6,216 bases of DNA from Marinobacterium sp. xm-d-530 (GCA_949499045.1 CATEEE010000090.1:1-6216); one strand, 5' to 3'; shown: positions 1-6,030, counted from the first letter of the stretch. A program made the numbers and translations. The notes: a model not told the origin generated them from the letters alone.

Positions 1-569
1 CGGGCAAAGTTAGACACTAAACCTTCCACCCAAGCTTCTGTTGCTTCAATGCCATTGGCTGCAATCGCCGACGCGACCAGTGATTGGTTGTAGACGTTGC
101 TTGAAGAGCGGATACAGATTCGTCCCTTCCACTGCTCATCGGTGAGTGCTTCGTAAGTACTGAGTTGCTCTGGATTAACGCGATCTTTTGCATAGATGAT
201 CGGGCGAGCACGGCTCGTCATACCAAACCAGTGGCTATCAATATCACGAAGGTTAGCCGGGATTGCACCGTTTAACGTTGCGGATTCAACAGGCTGAGTC
301 AGTCCCATCTCTTTGGCACGATGCAGGCGGGCAACGTCTGCGGTAATCAGCAGGTCGGCTGGTGATGCTTTGCCTTCCATCTTCAACCGACTTAACAAGG
401 CATCATCGTTACCTGTAAGAAGATGAACTTCGATACCTGTCTTCTGGGTAAACTGATTCAGTAACGGTTGAATCAGTGCCTCTTTACGTGATGAATAGAG
501 ATTGATGTCAGCGACGGCAGTAGTAGTAAAACAGATTGCTGCAACAGCGCTAATACGACGAATCCACAT
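1..569 (-). CDS. Periplasmic iron(III)-binding protein of an ABC transporter (FutA/FbpA type), 3' part cut by window edge
   Basis: Partial gene, 189 complete codons from an ATG at 569-567 running off the left edge without a stop. The product should bind ferric iron in the periplasm and deliver it to an inner-membrane ABC permease. Residues 1-20 form a signal peptide: Arg4-Arg5, a hydrophobic core, and an Ala-Val-Ala cleavage site before Asp21. The mature start (DINLYSSRKEALI), the SPADLLITADVARLHRAKE stretch near 69-87 and the ICIRSSSNVYNQS segment at 151-163 are typical of Fe3+-binding type-1 solute-binding proteins. Tyr160 is a candidate iron ligand; the usual C-terminal tyrosine pair would lie outside the window. 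Residues after YSSR are KE rather than the HY seen in some relatives, so a ligand may differ. The start is supported by AAGGAGA seven bases upstream. The Fur-controlled promoter at 680-709 agrees with an iron uptake role. Permease and ATPase genes are not visible. Confidence 0.88.
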   Translation of the reverse strand, partial: MWIRRISAVAAICFTTTAVADINLYSSRKEALIQPLLNQFTQKTGIEVHLLTGNDDALLSRLKMEGKASPADLLITADVARLHRAKEMGLTQPVESATLNGAIPANLRDIDSHWFGMTSRARPIIYAKDRVNPEQLSTYEALTDEQWKGRICIRSSSNVYNQSLVASAIAANGIEATEAWVEGLVSNFA

Positions 570-576
570 GTTTGTT

Positions 577-583
577 TCTCCTT
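577..583 (-). promoter_or_regulatory. Ribosome binding site of the iron-binding protein gene
   Basis: The minus strand reads AAGGAGA, a near-perfect Shine-Dalgarno sequence, followed by seven bases and the ATG at 569-567. This fixes the start of the partial iron-binding protein gene. Confidence 0.8.
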
Positions 584-640
584 GAGATGCTAATTATAAA
601 CCGGCCTTACTCATCCTTTAAATAAGAGCCTTAGAACATT

Positions 641-655
641 TGAGAATCATTACTA
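641..655 (-). promoter_or_regulatory. Second, weaker Fur box
   Basis: The plus strand reads TGAGAATCATTACTA, close to the 7-1-7 Fur consensus TGATAATNATTATCA, with the left half better conserved than the right. It lies downstream of the predicted transcription start of the iron-binding protein gene, where bound Fur would act as a block or extend the complex formed at the box at 688-702. The match is by eye only. Confidence 0.55.
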
Positions 656-679
656 ATCTTTTATTGAAATAATGATGCG

Positions 680-709
680 ATTCTACATGAGAATCATTTT
701 CATTTGCAA
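680..709 (-). promoter_or_regulatory. Promoter of the iron-binding protein gene (-35 TTGCAA, -10 TAGAAT)
   Basis: On the minus strand TTGCAA (709-704) is followed after 18 bases by TAGAAT (685-680). The pair resembles a sigma-70 promoter and points toward the iron-binding protein gene about 110 bases away. The Fur box at 688-702 fills the spacer, the classical arrangement for iron repression. The hexamers were assigned by eye. Confidence 0.6.
688..702. promoter_or_regulatory. Fur box
   Basis: TGAGAATCATTTTCA is an almost perfect 7-1-7 inverted repeat (TGAGAAT against TGAAAAT on the other strand) and differs from the Fur consensus TGATAATNATTATCA at only two defined positions. It sits between the -35 and -10 of the leftward iron-binding protein promoter, so iron-loaded Fur should exclude RNA polymerase. 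It also lies 27 bases before the candidate rightward -35 at 729, so an effect on the divergent hydrolase gene is possible. Confidence 0.75.
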
Positions 710-728
710 TACGGAATTTAAATTGATT

Positions 729-756
729 TTGACATCGTCTCTCTCTTAAGTAGGCT
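729..756 (+). promoter_or_regulatory. Possible promoter of the hydrolase gene (-35 TTGACA)
   Basis: A consensus -35 TTGACA (729-734) is followed after 16 bases by TAGGCT (751-756), a poor -10. It lies about 35-60 bases before the ATG at 790. The good -35 and the position support it; the weak -10 suggests low strength or need of an activator. Confidence 0.4.
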
Positions 757-789
757 GTTCATTACCACCAATCAAAAGAGTCATGTGTC

Positions 790-1887
790 ATGAGCGTTGT
801 TCAGTTTCACGAATACCCCACCCAAGATGGATATAAGCTATTAGAGATCTCGCTTAATGCTGAGAAATCACTGAATGCTTTGACGCTAGAGATGATTCAG
901 TTGATCGAGCCTCGTTTAAAGAAGGCTGCAGTTGATGACAGTATCAAAGCGGTATTGCTGACCAGCGCAGGTGATAAAGCTTTTTGTGCCGGTGGTGATG
1001 TGGTTAGCCTCTACCGCTCGATTACCTCGGGCGACAACCCTAATTTCCCAACCGACTACTTTACCCACGAGTATCGTTTGGACTACCGCATTCACACCTT
1101 CCCAAAACCGATTATCTGTTGGGGCAGTGGCATTGTGATGGGTGGCGGTATGGGGCTGATGAACGGTTGTAGCCACCGTATCGTGACGGAAACCTCACAC
1201 ATGGCGATGCCTGAGGTGACGATTGGGCTCTTCCCCGATGTTGGTGGTTCGTTCTTTTTGAATAAGATGCCAGGCCGTACCGGGCTCTTTCTAGGGTTAA
1301 CTGGGAATCCAATCTATGCCGCTGATGCACTCTTTTTAGGGTTGGCCGATCGTTTTATTGAATCGTCTCGCTATGTTGATCTGGTGGCTGACCTACAAGC
1401 CGCTGACTGGACAGGCTGTTGTAAGAAAGCGGTCAATCAGACACTACGTCAATTAGAAAAGAGCTCGGAATCAGCTTTTCGACAGGCTTCGCCCGTTCAA
1501 GATCACTATGCCTTTATTCAATCGGTGACTGACCAAGACTCTTTAACTGATTTGATGAAGGCGATGGCCGGTATTGAAAGTGACGACCCTTGGATTCAGC
1601 GCTCACAAAAAGCCATCACTCAGGGATCGCCTTTATCTGTTCATTTGATTGCTGAGCAGCTAAAACGGACTCGTCATTTGTCACTAAAAGAGGTGTTTAT
1701 GTCTGAGCTAATCTTAGCTGTTCAGTGCTGCCAACATCCCGAATTCCCTGAGGGTGTTCGTGCTCTTCTAGTCGACAAGGATCGTAACCCGAATTGGATG
1801 TTTAAGTCGGTTGGTGCGGTGGAAACTGCCGTTATTGAAGAGTTTTTTGAAGCGCCTTGGTCTGACAACCCTTTGGCCGGTATCTGA
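790..1887 (+). CDS. 3-hydroxyisobutyryl-CoA hydrolase-like protein, enoyl-CoA hydratase/isomerase superfamily
   Basis: 365-residue cytoplasmic crotonase-fold protein, the usual length of bacterial HIBCH proteins. By family it should hydrolyse 3-hydroxyisobutyryl-CoA (or a similar short hydroxyacyl-CoA) in valine breakdown. Visible signs: the crotonase entry segment to about residue 60; the oxyanion-hole segment FCAGGD at 65-70; the glycine-rich GIVMGGGMGLM at 114-124; MPEVTIGLFPDVGG at 140-153, with Glu142 and Asp150 eight residues apart as the catalytic Glu/Asp pair of HIBCH is; and the C-terminal EGVRALLVDKDRNPNW at 321-336, which separates hydrolases from plain enoyl-CoA hydratases. The ATG at 790 is chosen because AAAGAG at 775-780 is suitably placed and the ATG at 783 is in another frame. 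No other valine-degradation gene is nearby, so the true substrate is uncertain. Convergent with trhO. Confidence 0.87.
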   Translation: MSVVQFHEYPTQDGYKLLEISLNAEKSLNALTLEMIQLIEPRLKKAAVDDSIKAVLLTSAGDKAFCAGGDVVSLYRSITSGDNPNFPTDYFTHEYRLDYRIHTFPKPIICWGSGIVMGGGMGLMNGCSHRIVTETSHMAMPEVTIGLFPDVGGSFFLNKMPGRTGLFLGLTGNPIYAADALFLGLADRFIESSRYVDLVADLQAADWTGCCKKAVNQTLRQLEKSSESAFRQASPVQDHYAFIQSVTDQDSLTDLMKAMAGIESDDPWIQRSQKAITQGSPLSVHLIAEQLKRTRHLSLKEVFMSELILAVQCCQHPEFPEGVRALLVDKDRNPNWMFKSVGAVETAVIEEFFEAPWSDNPLAGI

Positions 1888-1895
1888 AGAGTGGC

Positions 1896-1933
1896 TTCAA
1901 TGTAGGATGTACGCATGGTCACCCTACATTGAA
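1896..1933. terminator. Inverted repeat between convergent genes, probable shared transcription stop
   Basis: TTCAATGTAGG (1896-1906) and CCTACATTGAA (1923-1933) are perfect 11-bp inverted arms around a 16-base loop. It lies between the stop codons of the hydrolase gene (1887) and trhO (1942), where a bidirectional terminator is expected. The stem is AT-rich and no run of T follows on either strand, so it is not a textbook intrinsic terminator. A protein-binding site or a stabilising 3' hairpin are alternatives. Confidence 0.5.
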
Positions 1934-1941
1934 TGTTACGC

Positions 1942-2925
1942 CTACTGATTATTCTTGCGCTGAGCTTCGCGTTTTGCTTTTTTCTCTTGGCGGCGCTGTT
2001 CAAAATCCTGTACCGCGTCTTTGCCCAAGTGATGTTCGCCTCGCTCTCTTGCCAGTTCTAGCTGGTGCTGGCGCTCTTGGAAGCGTTTGCGCTGTTTATC
2101 GGTGACTTTGTCGAAACAGTGGTGACAGCTTAACCCCTCTTGGAAGTGTTCGTTCTGACGATCTTCAGCCGATAGCGGCATACGACAGGCGTGACACAGC
2201 TGGTAATCGCCGGGTTCCAGACCGTGACCTACAGAGACGCGGTTATCAAATACGAAACACTCACCATCCCACATTGAGTTATCGGCAGGCACCTCTTCTA
2301 GGTACTTCAAGATGCCACCCTCTAGGTGGTAGACCTCGTCAAAGCCTTGTTCACGCAAGAAAGCGGTCGATTTTTCACAACGGATACCGCCCGTACAGAA
2401 CATAGCGACTTTCTTATGTTTGCTAGGATCTAGCTCTTCCTTAACATAGCTTGGGAAGTCACGGAAGCTATCGGTATGCGGGTTGATCGCCCCTTTAAAG
2501 GTACCGATATCCACTTCGTAGTCATTACGCGTGTCGACCAGCAGTACTTCTGGATCAGAAATGAGGTCATTCCACTCTTTCGGTTTGACGTAAGTACCAA
2601 CCGTTTTAAGAGGATCAATGCCCTCTACGCCCATGGTGACGATTTCACGCTTCAGTTTTACTTTGGTGCGGTAGAATGGCTGTTCATCAAAGAATGACTC
2701 TTTAGAGCTCACTTGATCCAGCGGTGGGTGCTCTTTGAACCAGGCATAAAGGGCATCGATCGCTTCACGACTACCAGAAACAGTGCCGTTGATCCCCTCT
2801 TTAGCAAGAATTAACGTGCCGCGAATATCCTGTTCGTTCAGAAAGTCCAACAGAGGCTGACGCAGTGCTTCACACTCCTCGAAGCGAACAAATTGGTAGA
2901 GTGCGGATACAACGATATTGGCCAT
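1942..2925 (-). CDS. trhO: tRNA uridine(34) hydroxylase TrhO (YceA), rhodanese-domain protein
   Basis: 327-residue cytoplasmic protein of the UPF0176/YceA family. In E. coli TrhO performs O2-dependent hydroxylation of U34 in tRNA anticodons to 5-hydroxyuridine, the precursor of the cmo5U wobble base. Residues 1-95 are the N-terminal alpha/beta domain with the hallmark GTLILAKEGINGTVSG (36-51). Residues about 122-215 form the rhodanese domain: VDTRNDYEVDIGTFKGAINP (130-149), then the active loop CTGGIRCEK with candidate catalytic Cys177 and Cys183. A zinc-ribbon-like set follows (Cys244, Cys247, Cys267, Cys270), and a highly charged Lys/Arg/Glu/Gln tail from about 275 that could contact RNA. 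The start is supported by GAGGAA just before the ATG. It is divergent from gnd and convergent with the hydrolase gene, so probably monocistronic. Confidence 0.93.
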   Translation of the reverse strand: MANIVVSALYQFVRFEECEALRQPLLDFLNEQDIRGTLILAKEGINGTVSGSREAIDALYAWFKEHPPLDQVSSKESFFDEQPFYRTKVKLKREIVTMGVEGIDPLKTVGTYVKPKEWNDLISDPEVLLVDTRNDYEVDIGTFKGAINPHTDSFRDFPSYVKEELDPSKHKKVAMFCTGGIRCEKSTAFLREQGFDEVYHLEGGILKYLEEVPADNSMWDGECFVFDNRVSVGHGLEPGDYQLCHACRMPLSAEDRQNEHFQEGLSCHHCFDKVTDKQRKRFQERQHQLELARERGEHHLGKDAVQDFEQRRQEKKAKREAQRKNNQ

Positions 2926-2960
2926 CTATTCCTCGGCATAACTAGTTTGAAAGTGACGCG

Positions 2961-2990
2961 ATTTTACCAGATAAGGCATTAATGTTTACA
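2961..2990 (-). promoter_or_regulatory. Candidate trhO promoter with extended -10
   Basis: The minus strand carries TGGTAAAAT, an extended -10 (hexamer TAAAAT at 2966-2961), with a weak -35 TGTAAA (2990-2985) 18 bases upstream. It lies some 35 bases before the trhO ATG. The extended -10 could compensate for the poor -35. Assigned by eye. Confidence 0.4.
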
Positions 2991-3017
2991 GGGCAGAATT
3001 TTAATCAAGAAAAACGG

Positions 3018-3023
3018 TAGAAT
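3018..3023 (+). promoter_or_regulatory. Candidate -10 of the 6-phosphogluconate dehydrogenase gene
   Basis: TAGAAT at 3018-3023 is a good -10 hexamer, 40 bases before the GTG start. No convincing -35 is found 16-18 bases upstream, where the sequence is AT-rich. Plausible but unproven. Confidence 0.3.
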
Positions 3024-3052
3024 AGCGCTTCTGAGATTAAACGGGTCTTCGT

Positions 3053-3056
3053 GGAG
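3053..3056 (+). promoter_or_regulatory. Ribosome binding site that decides a GTG start
   Basis: GGAG at 3053-3056 stands seven bases before the GTG at 3064, an ideal distance. The next in-frame ATG at 3079 is preceded only by AAAGAG abutting the codon, so the GTG is preferred. Confidence 0.65.
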
Positions 3057-3063
3057 TTATAGA

Positions 3064-4575
3064 GTGACGGGTAAAGAGATGATTGGCTTTATTGGGCTAG
3101 GCGTTATGGGTAAAAACCTGGTGCTTAATCTGGTTGATAACGGTTATGAAGTCGCAGCATTTGATCTAGACACCAATAAAGTGAACGACGCGATTGCTCA
3201 AGCCAATACAGAAGTCCCTGAGCGACAGCAGCCTATTCATGCCTGCTCATCGTTAAATGAGCTATTGGAGCAGCTACCTTCACCACGAACCATTTTTGTC
3301 TCTGTGCCTGCGGGCGATGCCGTTGATGATGTTTGCCGCCATCTGATTGATGCAGGCGTTGAGGTTGACGATATTGTTGTGGACACGGGCAACTCGCTTT
3401 GGACCGATACACGCGATCGCGAATCTAACTACAAAGAGCATTTTACCTTCTTCTCTACTGCAGTATCGGGTGGCGAAGTCGGTGCACGCTTTGGCCCCTC
3501 TTTAATGCCCTCGGGTGATCAAAAAGCATGGTCACGCCTACGTCCCATTATGGAGGCGATCGCAGCGAAAGTGGATGCAACCACAGGACTTCCAATTGAG
3601 CGTCGAGAACCAGGTAATCCAGTTACTGAGGGCGAGCCCTGTGCGACTTATATTGGCGATTCGGGTGCTGGTCACTACGTAAAAATGGTTCACAACGGCA
3701 TCGAGTATGCCGATATGCAGTTGATCTGTGAGGTCTACCACTTCATGCGTCATGCTATGCATATGACCCCGTCAGAGATCGCTTCAGTATTTCGGGAGTG
3801 GAGTCATGGTCCGTTGCACTCTTACCTGATTGAGATCAGTGCTGAAGTGTTGGACCAACAGGATGAGTATTCTGGCAAGCCACTAGTGGATGTCATTCTT
3901 GATAAAGCGGGTCAAAAAGGGACCGGTCTATGGACCGCGGTTAGTGCGCTTCAGATTGGTACACCTGCACCTACGTTAACGAATGCGGTGTTTGCTCGTT
4001 CATTGTCTACGCTGAAATCGATTCGATTGGACGCGTCCAAGGTTCTGCCTGGCCCAACGGGTTTTACACTAGAAGTACCCAAAGATAAATTAATAGAGCA
4101 GCTACACGATGCCCTCTATTGCGCCAAAATTTGTGCTTACGCGCAGGGCTATCAACTAATGCAGATGGCAGCAAAAGAGCACGGATGGACTCTCGATTTA
4201 TCGTCAATTTCAAAGATTTGGCGAGCCGGTTGTATCATCAGAGCTGCATTCCTACAGCCGATATCGGCCGCATTTCAGCGTAACTCTGACCTGCCAAGCT
4301 TGTTGATGGATCCGTTTTTCTCAGAGACGTTGGGTAAACATCAAGGCAACTGGCGAGCAATCGTTGCTCAATCGGCCTTAGCTGGGATTCCAGCAGGGGC
4401 GATCAGTTCTGCACTGGCCTACTACGACTCTTTCCGTACAGAGGTTTTGCCTGCCAATTTACTGCAGGGTCAGCGCGACTACTTTGGCGCGCACACCTTC
4501 GAACGCACTGACCGTGATGATGGGAAATACCACGTGCGTTGGAGTGAACCGGGCAGACCAATGGAAAAAGCGTAA
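3064..4575 (+). CDS. gnd: Decarboxylating 6-phosphogluconate dehydrogenase, atypical cofactor loop
   Basis: 503-residue cytoplasmic enzyme oxidising 6-phosphogluconate to ribulose 5-phosphate and CO2 in the pentose phosphate pathway. The Rossmann motif GFIGLGVMGKN is at 8-18; VSGGEVGARFGPSLMP (134-149) is the substrate loop; GAGHYVKMVHNGIEYADMQ (201-219) contains catalytic Lys207 and Glu214; KGTGLW (285-290) and QRDYFGAHTFERTD (470-483) are further active-site segments. Differences from the E. coli enzyme (468 residues): after beta-strand 2 it has DLD (34-36) instead of NRS, losing the Arg that holds the NADP 2'-phosphate; VPAG (81-84) replaces VKAG; DTGN (107-110) replaces DGGN; and about 15 extra residues lie near 172-187. 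The tail is also longer. I infer possible NAD+ preference. Catalytic residues are intact, so it is likely active. No zwf or pgl is nearby. Convergent with the DUF1330 gene, four bases apart. Confidence 0.9.
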   Translation: MTGKEMIGFIGLGVMGKNLVLNLVDNGYEVAAFDLDTNKVNDAIAQANTEVPERQQPIHACSSLNELLEQLPSPRTIFVSVPAGDAVDDVCRHLIDAGVEVDDIVVDTGNSLWTDTRDRESNYKEHFTFFSTAVSGGEVGARFGPSLMPSGDQKAWSRLRPIMEAIAAKVDATTGLPIERREPGNPVTEGEPCATYIGDSGAGHYVKMVHNGIEYADMQLICEVYHFMRHAMHMTPSEIASVFREWSHGPLHSYLIEISAEVLDQQDEYSGKPLVDVILDKAGQKGTGLWTAVSALQIGTPAPTLTNAVFARSLSTLKSIRLDASKVLPGPTGFTLEVPKDKLIEQLHDALYCAKICAYAQGYQLMQMAAKEHGWTLDLSSISKIWRAGCIIRAAFLQPISAAFQRNSDLPSLLMDPFFSETLGKHQGNWRAIVAQSALAGIPAGAISSALAYYDSFRTEVLPANLLQGQRDYFGAHTFERTDRDDGKYHVRWSEPGRPMEKA

Positions 4576-4579
4576 AGAT

Positions 4580-4888
4580 TCACTCACCGGGTTGAGGGCC
4601 CTCATAGCCCTCGACGACCACTATATCAGCAACGCCGGCATGCTCACGTAAAGCTTTAGCATTTTGGTAGCCAGATGAGTGGTAGCAATCCAGAGCCTGT
4701 TGATAGCTCGGGAACTCTATAATCACATGGCGTGATCGAACACTCCCCTCTACTTGTTGATTTTCGCCTGCTCGAACCAAAAACCTTGCACCGAATTGCT
4801 GAAAAGGCTCTGAGTTAGCTGCTTGATACAGCTTGTAGCCGTCAGGATCCGATATATCAACGTGCGCCATCCAGTAACCTTTAGCCAT
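4580..4888 (-). CDS. DUF1330 family small protein
   Basis: 102 residues, full length for the family and without signal peptide or membrane segment, so cytoplasmic. The start MAKGYWMAHVDISDPDGYKLY (1-21), the central FGARFLVRAG (32-41) and SVRSRHVIIEFPSYQQALDCYHS (49-71) are the recognisable DUF1330 pattern, a dimeric alpha/beta-barrel (ferredoxin-like) fold. The biochemical role of the family is not established. The ATG is supported by AGAGGT upstream on the minus strand. The gene lies 54 bases behind the DoxX-like gene on the same strand with no evident terminator between them, so the two are probably cotranscribed. Its stop is only four bases from the stop of the convergent gnd gene, leaving no room for a separate terminator; transcripts may overlap. 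Confidence 0.82.
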   Translation of the reverse strand: MAKGYWMAHVDISDPDGYKLYQAANSEPFQQFGARFLVRAGENQQVEGSVRSRHVIIEFPSYQQALDCYHSSGYQNAKALREHAGVADIVVVEGYEGPQPGE

Positions 4889-4942
4889 CTTCTACCTCTG
4901 ATTCAGTTTTAAGCCTAAGGCTAACCTGTGCAAAGCCTACAC

Positions 4943-5293
4943 TCAACCAACGGGCTTATCGCCGTGTGAAATGTTTTTAAAACGCCAAGTGTTCACAAGG
5001 GTTAAAGCAAAAATGACCGTTGCAGCACCCAGCATCGGCCATTCAGCATTAAATAGATGTGTCGCCATAGCGCCTATCATCACGCAGTTGAGTCCCAATG
5101 AGGTTATTAATCGTAGTCGCTTTACCCAAAGGGTTAATCCGCCGACGACTTCAATGACACCGGTAAGATACATAAACCAGAGTGGGTAACCCCAGCGTTC
5201 AAACGCTGCTAATTCAAATTCAAGACCGAGCAGTTTGGCACTGCCTGAAGCAACAAAGATGAGAGTGATTAAAGGGGTGATTAACTTATCCAT
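4943..5293 (-). CDS. DoxX-like four-helix inner-membrane protein
   Basis: 116-residue protein with four predicted membrane helices at roughly 5-22, 37-57, 62-80 and 85-103, separated by short polar loops. The first-helix ASGSAKLLG (15-23) followed by a short amphipathic stretch, and YLTGVIEVVGGL (42-53) in helix 2, are hallmarks of the DoxX/DoxD-like family. DoxX proteins are linked in some organisms to sulfur or redox stress complexes in the cytoplasmic membrane, but the small stand-alone forms have no agreed function, so none is assigned. The ATG is preceded on the minus strand by AAGGG at good distance. It is likely the first gene of an operon with the DUF1330 gene, and it is divergent from the toxin-antitoxin pair with a 111-base shared upstream region. 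No clear leftward promoter stands out there. Confidence 0.8.
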   Translation of the reverse strand: MDKLITPLITLIFVASGSAKLLGLEFELAAFERWGYPLWFMYLTGVIEVVGGLTLWVKRLRLITSLGLNCVMIGAMATHLFNAEWPMLGAATVIFALTLVNTWRFKNISHGDKPVG

Positions 5294-5332
5294 GATTTTC
5301 CCTTCTGATGGGTGAGTATGGATTTAGTGTAG

Positions 5333-5362
5333 TTGAAGATTTGGGGTATGGGTGGTTGTAAT
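5333..5362 (+). promoter_or_regulatory. Candidate promoter of the toxin-antitoxin operon
   Basis: TTGAAG (5333-5338) and TGTAAT (5357-5362) are separated by 18 bases and lie about 40 bases before the antitoxin ATG. Both hexamers are fair sigma-70 matches. A palindrome at 5375-5384 just downstream would suit autorepression. Confidence 0.45.
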
Positions 5363-5374
5363 GACGACCGCTTT

Positions 5375-5384
5375 AACGTACGTT
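5375..5384. promoter_or_regulatory. Putative antitoxin operator, GTAC-centred palindrome
   Basis: AACGTACGTT is a perfect 10-bp palindrome between the candidate -10 and the antitoxin start. YefM/Phd antitoxins are known to bind palindromes with a TGTACA core, and this one shares the central GTAC. Site of autoregulation is inferred. Confidence 0.45.
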
Positions 5385-5404
5385 TACTGGGTGAGGTATT
5401 ATTT

Positions 5405-5647
5405 ATGACAACGTTAAACTCTACTGAAGCACGCTCAAACTTTTACGGTCTTTTGGCAGAAGTTAACCGTTCACACCAGCCGATCACCATAACCGGTAAA
5501 AATGGAAATGCGGTTTTAGTTTCTGAAAGTGATTGGAATGCTATATCAGAGACTCTTTTTCTGATGGGCATTCCAGGAATGCGTGAGTCAATGGTGGAAG
5601 GGCTTAATCAGCCAATATCTGATTGTGATTCCGAGTTGGAATGGTAG
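5405..5647 (+). CDS. Antitoxin of the Phd/YefM family
   Basis: 80-residue antitoxin that should bind and neutralise the toxin encoded immediately downstream and, with it, repress its own promoter. The N-terminal TLNSTEARSNFYGLLAEVN (3-21), HQPITITGKNGNAVLVSESDW (24-44) and ETLFLMGIPGMRESMVEG (49-66) form the standard Phd/YefM DNA-binding fold. The acidic C-terminal tail (about 67-80, ending DCDSELEW) would be the flexible toxin-wrapping part. The ATG at 5405 is chosen over an in-frame upstream ATG at 5333: GAGG at 5393-5396 lies eight bases before it, family members begin at this point, and the extra 24 residues would overlap the promoter and operator. The stop directly abuts the GTG before the toxin ATG, indicating translational coupling. 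Confidence 0.9.
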   Translation: MTTLNSTEARSNFYGLLAEVNRSHQPITITGKNGNAVLVSESDWNAISETLFLMGIPGMRESMVEGLNQPISDCDSELEW

Positions 5648-5650
5648 GTG

Positions 5651-5914
5651 ATGGCCTGGAAACTCGTGTTTACTAAACAGGCACAAAAGGATGCTATAAA
5701 ACTTGCTTCAAGTGGTCTGAAATCTAAGGCTAAGGCCATATTAGAGCTTATCCAAGAAGATCCTTTCAAAACATCTCCTAGGTTCGAGGCACTTGTTGGA
5801 GATTTATCAGAAGCTTACTCACGACGCATCAACATTCAGCATCGAGTTGTCTACCAGGTTCTTGAAAGCGAACAGACGGTGAAGGTGTTAAGGCTTTGGA
5901 CTCATTATGAATAG
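5651..5914 (+). CDS. Txe/YoeB family mRNA interferase toxin
   Basis: 87-residue toxin of the RelE/ParE superfamily. YoeB/Txe proteins bind the ribosome and cleave mRNA in the A site, halting translation until antitoxin is restored. The family pattern is clear: KLVFTKQAQKDAIKLASSGL (4-23), RFEALVGDL (44-52), YSRRINIQHRVVYQV (56-70) and the C-terminal LWTHYE (82-87). Counted from this ATG, Glu46, Arg65, His85 and Tyr86 match the YoeB catalytic set Glu46, Arg65, His83 and Tyr84, so the toxin looks intact. The start is ATG 5651; a GTG at 5648, one codon earlier, is an alternative. GGAA (5638-5641) inside the antitoxin's last codons is the likely ribosome site, so translation is coupled to the antitoxin. 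It is followed directly by the hairpin array at 5944-6030. Confidence 0.9.
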   Translation: MAWKLVFTKQAQKDAIKLASSGLKSKAKAILELIQEDPFKTSPRFEALVGDLSEAYSRRINIQHRVVYQVLESEQTVKVLRLWTHYE

Positions 5915-5943
5915 CTGAAAAGTCATGTTGGCGGGTGTTACGC

Positions 5944-6030
5944 GGGCCTTCCTTGGCCCTCGGTCCGTTGGACCTGACTAAAGTCAGTCCAAAATTGCTA
6001 TCCTGCAATTTTGTCGAACCCTGCGGGTTC
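5944..6030. repeat. Array of four to five consecutive short perfect hairpins
   Basis: Inverted repeats stand almost back to back: GGGCC 5944-5948 with GGCCC 5955-5959; GGTCC 5962-5966 with GGACC 5970-5974; GGACcTGACT 5970-5979 with AGTCAGTCC 5982-5990 (one bulged base, and sharing an arm with the previous hairpin, so the two exclude each other); AAAATTGC 5991-5998 with GCAATTTT 6005-6012; GAACCC 6016-6021 with GGGTTC 6025-6030. CGCGG (5941-5945) can also pair with CCGCG (6036-6040) to enclose the set. The hairpins differ in sequence, so this is a string of folds, not a direct-repeat array. Function unknown: possible structured 3' RNA of the toxin-antitoxin transcript, or DNA folded for recombination. 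Confidence 0.7.

Noticed and set aside
17..211. Minus-strand frame of 64 codons
   Set aside because: It is out of frame with, and lies wholly inside, the truncated iron-binding protein gene, whose translation shows clear family motifs.
783..785. Upstream ATG as start of the hydrolase gene
   Set aside because: It is seven bases before the chosen ATG and therefore in a different frame.
2476..2697. Plus-strand frame inside trhO
   Set aside because: Antisense shadow of a strongly conserved coding region.
4905..4925. Terminator between the DoxX-like and DUF1330 genes (AGCCTAAGGCT palindrome)
   Set aside because: The arms are only five bases with a one-base centre and no T-run; too weak to separate the two genes.
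5333..5404. Longer antitoxin starting at the ATG at 5333
   Set aside because: The extra 24 residues have no family similarity, overlap the promoter and palindrome, and the ATG at 5405 has its own ribosome site at the family's normal start.
5944..6030. CRISPR array
   Set aside because: No direct repeats or regular spacers; the elements are inverted repeats of differing sequence.
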